A DNA stretch of 64,000 nt from the NCBI RefSeq assembly GCF_020520425.1, contig NC_079489.1, forward strand, positions 83,396,810 through 83,460,809. The letters are read 5' to 3'. Shown one piece after another: positions 11,820-22,766 of this stretch (position 1 is the stretch's first letter; each line of letters opens with the position of its first letter). The stretch is from Spinacia oleracea. Its lineage: Eukaryota; Streptophyta; Magnoliopsida; Caryophyllales; Amaranthaceae. The position numbers and the translations under genes are program-made. Below the pieces are notes generated by a model. It saw only the letters and a list, made by a program, of their open reading frames with translations. It did not search any database and had not been told where the DNA came from.

Positions 11820-12898
11820 ATCTATGAATCCTCGCATCGAACGAAGTAATAAGCCGCGCACACCCACGCAGAAGGTGCTACACTTGTTCGAGCACCTGAA
11901 CGAGGCGTGATGAAGTACTCCAATGCAAAAAATAATAATGATATCCCAACACCTGGAGGAATTTTATAAGACACGCCGTTAGGCCACACAAGCCTACGTC
12001 GCACCATAAGTTCAACCATCCCACGGTACAAGTCTAAAAAAAAAAGAGTAAGGCATATTGCACTAATGGGGGCACGACCAAGAGCATGTGTAAAAGAGGC
12101 AAAGACTACTTATCGCCCAAATTCAAAATGCAAGCCACACGACTTCTACCTTAAGGATTAAAGGTAGCAAAATATTACCTACCACGGAAGGGATAGCTCG
12201 CACCTACACGAGCGGAACCCCAAGGCACCTTTCTCGAAAGAACCTACAAAAATCGTACGCCAAAAGGAAGCATCCCAACATGCATACTTGGGGGCTCCAA
12301 GCTACGAAACGACCATAGCAAAATAAAAAATCTCGAAGCAAATGATTGAACGATCGAAAGGGCACGATGCTTGAGCCCACCTGATGAATGGGCCTGAACC
12401 CTATCAAGCCTCTAAGAAAACTATTCAAAATCAGTCATTGCTCAAAAAAATTAAAAAAAATGATTCAAGCGAACTGATTAATGGACCGCACACAACGACC
12501 ATTCTATGAACGCTCGTTCGCACATACATATCATCATTCACGAATGCATTCAAAAGAAAAAAAACATATACAAGAGCGATCAAAGTCTTACGCCTCAAGG
12601 TATGTTCCTCGGGCCATATAGACTCGCCCAACTATTGCAATAACTGTACACCTTAAAGAGCGACAGTTCCTTTAAATAATCGCCCCAAAGCGACAAACAC
12701 CGTAGTCCACCAATCGGCGACGGCTTTTCGAGAAATCATCACGATCACTCAACTCAATGTAATCTCTAATAAAATTCTACGTTCCAAAAAATAAATAAAA
12801 AAACAAAAAAGAAGAGAATACGTAGAATTTCCAAGTGAAGTAAACGAACGAACGAACAAGAGGCCAACTATGTCATCAAAAGACCAGCCCAAATAACA
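11820..12898. other. Non-coding internal region of A
   Basis: No coding signal recognised. TGGGGGCT-like motifs occur at 12067 and 12289. The stretch around 12205-12300 resembles 13140-13200 (both have a CCCCAAGG-ACCT stretch followed by CTTGGGGGCTC about 50-80 bp later), suggesting old, diverged tandem repeats of about 0.9 kb. Confidence 0.45.
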
Positions 12899-12958
12899 TT
12901 TTCAACGCCCCACCTGGGCGTGAATTATTTCTGACGCCCAGGCCTGGGCGCCGAAAAT
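12899..12958. repeat. Double-palindrome module 4 (A)
   Basis: TTTTCAACGCCCCACCTGGG, then GACGCCCAGGCCTGGGCGCC ending GAAAATG. Flanking sequence makes it the counterpart of module 6 in B (38054-38111). Confidence 0.85.
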
Positions 12959-13639
12959 GAACCCAGGCCCGAAAAAAGCTCTGACTTCTATAGGGCCCTG
13001 TCGTATCCATTCGACTCGAAAGATGCCGACTGAAAGTCGCACCTCACGACTTTGTTAAGAGTAGCACACCACTACAAAGGTCGATCGCACTTACGAGCAC
13101 GATCCCAAACACGATCAAGGACATTACAAAATGCGTATCCCCAAGGAACCTCTTTGACAAGAAATGACCGTCAAGAACGAATGCTTGGGGGCTCGAAATA
13201 AAATATATATTTCAAAAGAGAGTATGCAAAGTTAAAACAATATTCCCAGACTACGCTGTACGAAGTCCCGTGTTTGGATAAACTCAAAAGATAAAACCAG
13301 ATTACGACCTCAAGACAAAAGTCGTCGTTGATACTTATACATAGTCCCCTAATCAAGGACCCAGGTAGTGGCAAAATTGAGCCGAAAAGACTAGCTCAGA
13401 ACCATGAAAGATGATGACCACGAGACAATGGTCCGTCTAAGCACGTTGTCAACCCACATTCAGGTTGCAACTAAATCCGAGCATCCCTCGAAAGAATTCG
13501 CTCCTACAAGAATGAATAAAAAGAAATTCTCAAAAGAAATCACAAGAACAAATGAAATAGGGACTTGCCCACCTCAATCGGGCAAGATCGCGCCACGAAC
13601 CACGCGAGTTCCAAATCAAAAAAACGAATTCAGGGACGT

Positions 13640-14060
13640 CCACCCTCAGCGGACAGGGCTCGCCCACCTTCAGCGGGCGGGGTCTGCGTCACTAGCCGCG
13701 CAGGTCCTCAGTTTTCGAAAAAAAATCTTCAAAACAAAAAAAACAAGCTCGCCATCTTCAGCCGGCGGGGTCTACGTCACAAACCGCGTAGGTCCTTATT
13801 TTCAAAAACATCAAAATAGATTCTTCCACTTCTATCAGACGGGGTGCCCACCCTTAGCGGATAGGCTCGCCATCTTTAGCCGGCGGGGTCTACGTCACAA
13901 ACCGCGTAGGTCCTTATTTTCAAAAAAAAAAAAATAACAAACAAACTTCTAAACAGATTCGTCCACTTCTATCGGACGGGGTGTCCACCCTTAGCGGACG
14001 GGCTCGTCATCTTTAGCCGGCGGGGTCTGCGCCACTAATCGCGCAGGTCCTTAGTCGCTG
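13640..14060 (+). repeat. Tandem repeats in 3' region of A (period ~90-137 bp)
   Basis: Four copies start at about 13659, 13747, 13865 and 14003. Each begins GCTCGCCATCTTCAGCCGGC-like, continues GGGGTCTACGTCACAAACCG, and ends in an A-rich tail and a TCGGACGGGGTG-like piece. They lie between the lost coding region and the LTR, where Ogre/Tat elements are known to carry tandem repeats. A ~177-codon open frame across them is repeat-derived. Confidence 0.85.
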
Positions 14061-15859
14061 CAGCGATAACTTTTTCTGGTTTTCCCTTTTTCCAAAAATT
14101 AAGGTGGTGTTCGGCGCCACTACGGTTTTCGGTTTTTTCATTTTTTAATCAAAAAAACAAAAACAGTCATGTTCGGATATTCCGTTGAATAAAACAAATT
14201 TTAACGCTTTTTGACAAAACATAAGCGGAAAACCTAAAACCACTAAAAGTGGTTTTACAAGTTCTGTTTATACTTCCGCCCACACAGCGTAACTACTCGT
14301 GGTTTCTCTCCAGCCTCCAATCTCCATCTTCGTTCTTGGCGTATACTATCTCAAGTTCAAGGTAGGCTTTACAACTTCTTCTTCCTTTTAAATTCTTTTC
14401 TATTATTCTTTATCTTCTCCTTGAAATCACCTCCTTTTTTGTTCATTTGAACTGGTTTTTTTTTTATAATTCGGGTTCATACTTCGTAGGTCGTCTGAAT
14501 TGTTTCTATACCCCTCTCTATTCTTTAATTTTTTTTTTAAATTGTCGATTCATCTGTTTTCATCTGAAATTTGTTATTATTTATGGTTTAAATTTGAGGA
14601 ATTTTGTTAAATTGGTGTATTTTTATCACAATAACTTGTTTCATAAATTGGGTTAAATTCAATTGAGTTGGGGTTTCAAAAATTTGAGTTGTAGAGATTT
14701 AGAAGGGAATAAAAATGATTTGGGTTTCACAAGTTTAATTTGATTTCGGAATTGGTTTAAATTAAAAAACTAATGCATGGAACATTTACACGGGATAAAG
14801 CTAGTATGGAATCAAAGATAAATGACACTAAGCAAAAGAAAAGAAGAAGATACAAGTCTGAATTTTTGTGATACATGCCCGACTAACTTCAATTACTACT
14901 GATATTCACACTTCTCATTTGTAGGATGTTCCTTTACCTTAATTAATTTTTATTTTGGTGTTACAAATTGACAAGTTTTTCTGAATTGTATAATATTACA
15001 AAGTATATTTCATTGCAGAAGTTATTTCGGAAAATAATATTACTATCGTAGTATTACGAATTCATCTTTCTAGAAGTAGTATCGATCAAACGGCCACTCG
15101 TATATTGTGTCTCTGTGTTTCGAAATTGTCTGTTTGATTAGATCAGAAGGTATGAATTATGTATAGTTTGTTATTACTTGAATGTTTGAGGCATTAGTAT
15201 AATGTGATGTTATAACTTTTATGTAGAAGCATTGATAATAATTAATAAGGTCATAACCTCTGCTATATAAGTTTATGTAAAATGCTCTGCAAAAGATAAG
15301 AGTCTGCCAATATGAGTTGTTTTTATATTAAGTGAAACAAATTGTATGATCGTATTATAATCTTTCTCTAATAGTCCTGCAAGAGTAGTTGTTATTGATT
15401 TTCTAGTTAAGAGTTCTTTGGATATAATCAAACTTTGAAAGATGCTTTTGCTTTATACGGAGTATTGAACTTCTTTCTATTTTCTTTATGCAATCTAGTT
15501 TGAGTGAGTAGTTTATATATAATGAAACCAAAGGTAAACTTCTTTATATCTTTTTTTTTTTTGGTTAACTGAGAGTACCTAGCATTAAATTAGAAAGTTA
15601 CAAAAGTTTGTTACAGGGAGAGTAGGGAGAGTAGTATTGCAGCTGCTTGTTAGGCTCACAGGCAACCTTTATCTCGTGGCCACAAATTTTAACAGTCCTA
15701 TTTTCTTAAGAAATATTTATGTCCGTGTATTTTTATTTTACGTACGTTTAGTGACACTTTAAATGATTATATTCCAACGTGTTGCTTCTAGTTATTGTTC
15801 CAGTTAGTTACTTCGTATATGCCAAATTCTTATATCATATATTTGTGATAATTTTATAG

Positions 15860-16853
15860 ATGTCAATTCCAATCATTGAGGTGAAGTACGAAGATGATGT
15901 TATTGAGATTGATGCTATTGGAGGAGTTGGGGTGTGGAATGAAAATATCGAATCTTACTTAATAAGCTTGATAGAGGAAGAAGTGAAAAAGGGAAATAGA
16001 CCAACAACCACCCTTACTAAGCCAGCTTGGAAGTCTGTCAAGCAAAGTCTAAAAGAGAAGTCAAAAAAGGATTATAGTCAAGAACAACTTAAGAACAAAT
16101 ATAATCAATTAAGACAAAGGTGGAAGGACTTTAGTAAATTAATAAAGGAAACTGGAATTGGGTACAATGCTGTTACTTATCAACTTTCCGCTGAGGATGA
16201 TGTATGGAAAAAGTTATATGAGGTACTTGATTTCAATAAGTTCATTATGATTCTTATAATTTTGTGTAGGGGGGCATTCTTTCACTAATCAACCTATTAC
16301 CTTTTATTTGTTTTCATTGTTGCAGAAGCATAAGTCTGCCAAAACTTTTAGAAAGAAAGGTTGTAAGCATTTTGATAAACTATGCACAATTTTTGGTGAT
16401 ACAACAGCTACCGGTGTTAGTTCACATCCTTCTACGAAAAGCCCTTCTGATAGTGAGGATGAAAATGACACAGATGGAGAAGTGGGTGATTTAGAAAAGC
16501 AATGTGAAGAGGGTCCTAAAACAAAGAAAGTCAAAACTAATGTCAATCCTAAGAAATTAAGGGAGAAAGTTAATACGGCAATGGCATATGCATTGGTTGC
16601 AATGAGTGAAAATTCTAAAAAAAAGCTTGAACTTCTTGAGAAAAAAATTAATGGTAATAATGAAGGTGGAAAACAGTCAAAGGAGGATGATGATTTGCTT
16701 ATGGAATGCGTAGATATACTGAGTGCTCTCGAGGGAATTGATGGGGCTTCATTTGCAAAGGCAACTAAACTCATACATGATGATCCATTATTGAGGAAAA
16801 TGTTCCTTAGATTTCCCAATGATAGGAAAATAGATTTTGTTCTTAATCTTTAA
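15860..16853 (+). CDS. Harbinger MYB/SANT-like DNA-binding protein
   Basis: Two exons, 15860-16222 and 16326-16853, joined across a GT-AG intron (16223-16325) keep one frame and give about 296 residues. The start ATG at 15860 is chosen because the reading frame opens there. Residues ~25-120 hold a Myb/SANT-like (trihelix-like) domain with spaced tryptophans (VWNENIESYL, PAWKSVK, LRQRWKDF, DDVWKKLY). An acidic Ser/Asp-rich segment follows (SDSEDENDTDGE), then a Lys-rich stretch. In Pong/PIF systems the MYB-like partner binds the element and works with the transposase. It lies ~250 bp upstream of the transposase in the same direction. No disabling mutation is visible. Confidence 0.85.
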
Positions 16854-17099
16854 GCATGTCCTCTTTAAAATTTATTACAACTATTTTAGTATGTTTTTTA
16901 TGTTATTAGAACTCAAATTTGATAGTGTTTGATGTTTTTTGAACTCAATTTAATAATGAGCTTATGGTTGAATTTATGTTTTCTCTTTTGAATTAGAATT
17001 TTGGATATGATATGAATGACGATGATTGAAACTTACATCTTTTTTTTTCTTTGTATGTAGTGATTATACTTGTATCTTTTACTTAAAGTGCAAATAGTT

Positions 17100-18390
17100 A
17101 TGAATGTTGATATTGAAGAGCTTTTATCAGATTCAGATGAAGAGGATTTTCAACAATTAATTACAATCTATGTTAACTTACAAAAGAATGGATTTCTAAG
17201 AAAGAAACCTCGCTTGCAAAGGATTTCAAAGTTAACAGGTCACCAATATGTTCTTGAGCTTCTTAATGGACATCCAATGACATGCTTCGAGTTGCTTCGA
17301 ATGACTCCCCAGGTCTTTATAAGCTTGTGTGAAGAGTTAAAAAAAAGGGATAAGTTGAAAGACTCTACGTTTATATCAATTCAAGAACAAGTTGCAATGT
17401 TTCTTCTTATTATTTCTCATAATTCGAGACAGAGATTTGTAGCTAATAGATTTCAACATTCCTTGGACTCTATTCATCATCATTTCCGGAGGGTCTTGTA
17501 TGCAATCTGTTCTTTGTCGAAGTATTGGATTATTCCTCCATCATTTGAAGAAACTCCTCCAGAGATTAAAAATAATCCAAGATATTATCCGATATTCAAG
17601 GTAATTTTTTTCCTTTATGTTTTTCTTTTAAATATTATCTAAAACTATTGTGTGCGTAGTTTTTCATTTTATCTATTTTCTATAGAATTGCATTGGAGCT
17701 ATTGATGGAACTCATGTATCAGCACGTGTGCCACAAGATCAACAGATTCCATATCGTGGAAAAAAATTTGAGCCTACAATGAATGTAATGTGTGCTTGCT
17801 CATTTGACATGAAATTCACATTTGTGATGGTTGGATGGGAAGGTACGGCAAATGATTCAAGAATATTTTGGGAAACGATTACAAACAAAGAACAGACTAA
17901 GTTTCCTCTGCCTCCTATTAGAAAATATTATCTAATTGACTCGGGGTACACAAATATGCCCGGATTTCTTTCACCGTATCGTGGAGAACGATATCATTTG
18001 CGTGATTATAGAGGTACAACGAGCCCACAAGGTCCGGAGGAGATATTTAATTATACACATTCTTCATTGCGTAATGTTATTGAAAGATGTTTTGGAGTGT
18101 TGAAAGCTAGATTCCCGATTCTCAGAGATATGCCTCAGTATGATTTAAAAAGACAAAAGTATATAGTTTTATCCTGTTGCGTTGTCCACAATTTCATAAA
18201 AATGTGCAAGGATGGAGATCCCTTGTTCATACATTATGGAGATAAAAATGTTGAACTTGAAGATGATGGAATATCCAATGTATCTGAAGAATTAGTGACT
18301 CCTAGTGTTAGTCAAAGTGAACTTCGTAGAATGGCGGAGTTTCGAGATCGTTTAGCAAAACGGTTGTGGGAAAGACAAATTTCTCAATGA
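17100..18390 (+). CDS. PIF/Harbinger DDE transposase
   Basis: Exons 17100-17600 and 17686-18390 are joined by a GT-AG intron (17601-17685) in frame, giving about 401 residues. The ATG at 17100 is taken because the upstream in-frame codons lack an ATG. The N-terminal part has the helical region with LELLNGHPMTCFELLRM and RFQHSLDSIHHHFRRVL. The catalytic part in exon 2 shows GAIDGTH (Asp ~174), GTANDSR (Asp ~224), LIDSGYTNMPGFLSPYRG (Asp ~252) and RNVIERCFGVLKARFPIL (Glu ~300), the block order of HARBI1-like transposases. Length is normal for the family and no stop or frameshift is seen. It would cut and paste the element with TAA/TTA target duplication. Confidence 0.93.
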
Positions 18391-18617
18391 AAGTAGAATA
18401 AGGGTATATCATACTTTAATATATTTTTTTGGTAATAGTATTTTGGTTGTATTACTTTTTTATTTTTGCCATTACAATTATGTTATGACGTTGTGGAATT
18501 AATTTTACCCATCAACTATTAGGTTTTTTTTTATGCAATCAACTATTAGAGGATTATACAAATTTACTTAGCAATAAACTATTAGTATCATCAATGTTGA
18601 AATGGGTAAGACGACGA

Positions 18618-18860
<243 letters not shown>

Positions 18861-19057
18861 TTGAAACTTGGGCCTAGATATTACATAAGAGTAATAAGGT
18901 TTTAGTTAACTGGAAACAAAAACTAAAACAGTTTTAAGAAAATACAAAACCAAAACTGAAACAGTTTTGAGAAAATAGAAAACCAAAACTGAAATCAGTT
19001 TTCTGTTTTTATAAAACAGAAAACTGAAAACTGGCAATGGTGCCGAACAGACCCTAA

Positions 19058-19510
19058 AGGATTGGTTTTCCGTTTTTTCCAAAAAAGAGCGATGTGCTGG
19101 ATTTTCCTTCGTTTTACGTCCTATAAAAACAAGGGGTTTCTCGTTTAGCTAAACCCTGAAAATGAGAATCTTTTAAAAAACATTTTACCTCGTGATTGGG
19201 CTTGGCTAGGCCCAATTACACTTTATATCTTTGATTTCGAAAACATCCGTAGCTACTTCCAATGCCAAAGTGAGGGAGTTTCTACACATCTTTAGATACT
19301 TCCAATGACAAAGTGAGGGAGTTTCTATACTATCCGTTGACAAATCCCAATGACACGTGAGGGATATGTCGACACTTCCAGTGATGACCCTTAAATCAAA
19401 TGTTATCACTCGGGGGCTCGTGAGACCCTCGCAAAACAAGTCACATACACTATGGCTTGTGTGACGCAATCCGTCTAGTACTTTGACCATCGTCTCATCC
19501 CGAGACTCAG
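19058..19510. other. 3' untranslated region of A between Harbinger and PPT
   Basis: No gene recognised. It contains a duplicated segment GACAAAGTGAGGGAGTTTCT-like (about 19267 and 19311) and a CGGGGGCTCG motif at 19411. A 145-codon minus-strand frame across it has no recognisable domain. Confidence 0.5.
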
Positions 19511-19527
19511 TCAAAGTGGGGGCTAAC
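19510..19527 (+). promoter_or_regulatory. Polypurine tract of element A
   Basis: GTCAAAGTGGGGGCTAAC directly precedes the LTR start TGTAGACACC, which fixes the element's orientation as +. Confidence 0.85.
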
Positions 19528-19987
19528 TGTAGACACCTACTTTTGTCCCCATTCCCGAAAGGGAAGGTTCGATGATGAGAACATAAATCTCCACTTGGCA
19601 ACGCATCTCCTATAAAATAACGAATCTCGATCACCCTTTTCATTTCACCCGAACCTGCTATTTATAGAAACCTGCTAAAAATAGTAACTGCCGTCACGGG
19701 TAGTTGCTAAAAGTGGCAAGTCATAAAAGATAGAAACCTGTCAGAATTAGGTGTTGCACTCCAACATAAATCCTAAAAGAGATAGAATTTGCAAGAGGAA
19801 TCCTATTCCTAGTATAATTCGAAAATAAGAGTTACGTATTAATTAAAATCCTAACGAACCTAGAGTTCGTAACGGGCCCAGACGCATTCCGTCATAAAGT
19901 TAATACGCGCTAAAAGACTCGGATAAGTCTCAAAGACTCCGTATTCCACGAGTCCAAATCTGACAAGGAAATACGGCCCAGACCCTA

Positions 19988-20045
19988 TTTTCAACGCCTG
20001 GCTCTGGGCGCCGAAATCTTCGGCGCCCAGCCCTGGGCGCTGAAA
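19988..20045. repeat. Double-palindrome module 5 (LTR of A)
   Basis: TTTTCAACGCCTGGCTCTGG, then TCGGCGCCCAGCCCTGGGCG, ending GCTGAAA. It ends 77 bp before the LTR TATA box and is at the same LTR position as module 10 in B. Confidence 0.9.
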
Positions 20046-20121
20046 TTACCTGGGTACGTGTTCTCTCCTAATTCTTCTTGGATTAGTGCTCTAAAATTCT
20101 ATCTTTCCACGAACTCTTTTC

Positions 20122-20130
20122 TATAAATAA
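20122..20130 (+). promoter_or_regulatory. TATA box of Tat LTR (A)
   Basis: TATAAATAA in the LTR; the B LTR has CTATAAATAG on the minus strand at the matching site (46484-46493). Confidence 0.65.
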
Positions 20131-20998
20131 AGTCTCGAATTCGACGTGAAAGAACACACAATTTATATTCTGAGTATTGACTCCAACCCCTAAGCCTAAG
20201 CCTCACGCTGCGAAATTGATCCCGCGTTCTGTCGCAATCGATCCAAAAATCGAACAGAACGTATCCTGTCCCTTGTAGCTGAAGAATTAAACCCGGAAAC
20301 TTGAGATTCATTAAATAAAAGGAGAAATAGCAAAGCCAAAGTGGTTAGTTTTCTGAGAACCGTGACGCACCTCTCAAGGGTGCGTCGTAATGTGTCCCTT
20401 CGCATGATTTAATCGCTTTTCTCGCCCTTTTATAAAACTGTTAAACTATTAATCTGATTGTTCTATCACGCCTAACAAAGATAATATCTTGGACAATTGA
20501 ACTATCATGCTAGGTCCCTTAAATCAATCTAAACAAGATAATCATGATCGATCTAGTATTATGTGTTGCATATTGCTAAAATCAATTCAGATTAGTTTAA
20601 TAGTTAACGCATGTCCCTTCAATTATTTATGCTGAGCTAGTAAGGATATCCTGCCTCTGGAGTTATCGAAGAGCGAGTACTCCTCTCGGTAGTTACAGTC
20701 CCCCGAACCCTCAATCTCTGCCCTGCGGGTGTATGTTGAGCGATCCCCACACCAGGGACCATAAGGGAACCTATGGCCGTCGTGGTCAAACATAATTGCA
20801 CTCCCTTTATGTCACGATAAACGGGTTTTGTCAGTTTTTCTCATTGTCGTTAAAAACTGAATGGCGACTCCTATATTACTAGTCAATTGGGTGTAAACTC
20901 ACAGGAAATCCAATTACACTTGATTTGACAAAAAGAAACGTCACGCCCACGAGGGACGAGGTCACGCATTAGCCTCGTGCTTTTTCGACCCCCTCACA

Positions 20999-22132
20999 AC
21001 GCCTCTCCCCAAGTAGGCACCGAAGGAGATTTCGCGGCCAGGGCGGCCGTTGACGAGGTAGCTGCCGACCAGGATGATGCTGCTGGAGCTACTACTTCGT
21101 CCAGGGAGAGTAAGGGTAAGGGCAAGGAGGCCGAAGATCCTCCTGCTGGTGATGCTCCCATGCCTCCTCCGGCTTCGTCAAGTGGTTAGTGTCTCTGTAC
21201 CTTTAGGTTGTCATGACCACTTGGTATTGTTGTATGGTATTTGATATTTTGACATTGATTCAGTTGATATGTTCAAACGGATGCGGCGTGCTGAAGTAGC
21301 GAACATCCCCCCGTCAGGCGGTTTCAGCTCAGAGGAAAAGGATAAGATCCTTTCGGACGTCTACGCTGCCATTCTTGAGGAATATGTGAGGTCGCTTCCC
21401 GGGATTAACCTGGGGTACTTTGGGTCTATTCAATCCCTCGTACTTGATAGTTGATACTTTATTCATTGTCATTATTAATATTTTTTTTTTCACTAAATCT
21501 ATTTTGGTCTCGGCAGCTCTTCATCCGTTGTGCCGAGAGTAGGCACTACAGCTTTTATATGCATAAAGAGATGCTCAAGCATGAGGACCAGATTGAGAAT
21601 CATGTGAAGTATGCTGAGAGGACAGCCAGGTTGATCAATGTGGACGCGGACAAGAAGATTAAGTCTGAGACAGACGCCTTGAGGAAGGCTAAGGAGGACG
21701 CTCAGAACTATGAAAAAAAGTTGCTGGAGCACGAGGAGAGGTTAGCCGTGCTGAGAAAGGGGTATTCCTCGATCTTGGAGCGGGTGACCAATTTTTTCCT
21801 CCAAAGTGAAGGCCTTAGAGAAGAAGCTCAAGGCTACCCAGGATGAGATTGAGGCCGTGCGCGGAGAGGCCGCTAGCTCCTTCAAGCTTGGCGAAGAATC
21901 CATTTTGGAGAATGCTCGGCGGGCATGGGATCAGCCTATGGATGGGAAAAACTTTTCCTGGTTTAAGCGACGTATCTCCTACCATATGGCCGTCTCAACA
22001 ACTAGAAGTCTTGGCCTGGATCCCCCTGAGTTCTTTAGCGAGGGGGAAGATGAGGACGTGAAGGAGGAAGAGGTGAATTCCCCCGAAGACCAAGATGTTC
22101 AGGACGGGAGCTCCACCGCCCCTCATCCATAG
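20999..22132 (+). pseudogene. Antisense ORF of element H, 3' part, spliced, frameshifted
   Basis: Read in + direction from the A insertion point. Exon pieces are ~20999-21183 (acidic, Ala/Pro/Ser-rich, KGKGKEAEDPPAGDAP), ~21264-21420 (MFKRMRRAEVANIPPSGGFS then AAILEEYVRSLPG), and ~21517-22132 (a long coiled coil rich in Lys/Glu/Asp). Introns have plausible CAG acceptors at 21261-21263 and 21514-21516. A 1-nt shift near 21795-21806, at a T run, splits the last exon; the other frame continues ALEKKLKATQDEIEAVRGEA to an acidic C terminus. It is convergent to gag-protease. The 5' half lies on the other side of A, outside the window. Function unknown; Tat elements often carry an extra ORF in this antisense position. 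Confidence 0.6.
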
Positions 22133-22766
22133 ATGATCTTTGTTTAACTAGTTTAGATGGCGCCATGGGCGCTTGTAATAACTTTGGTGCCTTTTGGCAT
22201 TTATTTGTTTTGGGTTTGTTTGCGCATTGTGCGCATGTATGAATATTTTGTGCCTCCTGTGCACTTTTTTTATTATTATTTCATTTCAGTTTATTTGTTG
22301 ATTTCTTAGGAACTTTCTTTTTGGTCCATTGATGGACGGTTACCCCAGTGTTTTAGGTGATCAGCCTAATTTGAGGCGCTAATCTAGGCCACTTCTCAGG
22401 CCGTCAACCGATTAGTCTTTTTAAGACGCCTTACAAGGAGGAGGCATCATATTGAGTGTCTGCTCTTGTTGAGTCTTATTTTTGCATTTTTGTTATTGCA
22501 TGGTACTTTTAGGGCCGTCATTTATAGTGACGCCACTGTTTGGGGATTGTCTATTGTGGAGTTCTCCACCCCTTAGCGTCTTAAGGGGCTTTATTGAGCC
22601 TTGTATTCGTCAGATAAGAAAACATTCATTATTTTACTAAGTAGCAAAACTAAACTCACCGCTTCGTAGGCGGGCATTTACAGGCCGTTTTGTGGGCTCT
22701 AATACGATAGTCATGCCGTTTTGTAGGCTCAAGTTACATGAGTTATCCTAATGACATTCTATTTTC
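22133..22766. other. Spacer between convergent ORFs of H
   Basis: About 630 bp with no RT, RNase H or integrase similarity in any frame. It is T-rich on the + strand and probably holds the two overlapping 3' untranslated regions. A GCCGTCAACCG/GGCCGTCATTTATAG pair is a weak local repeat. Confidence 0.55.

Larger units (their letters stand above)
19528..20998 (+). repeat. Tat element A 3' LTR
   Basis: The 1471-bp LTR starts TGTAGACACCTACTTTTGTC and ends CGACCCCCTCACA. It matches the LTR of B on the opposite strand (45625-47087, 1463 bp) over its whole length. It contains double-palindrome module 5 and a TATA box. Flank beyond 20998 is element H. Confidence 0.92.

Noticed and set aside
13404..13937. 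177-codon + strand frame in element A
   Set aside because: It spans the GC-rich tandem repeats and reads repeated peptide units; composition-driven, not conserved in B.
19206..19643. 145-codon minus-strand frame crossing the A PPT and LTR start
   Set aside because: It crosses the LTR border antisense to the element and contains no recognised domain.
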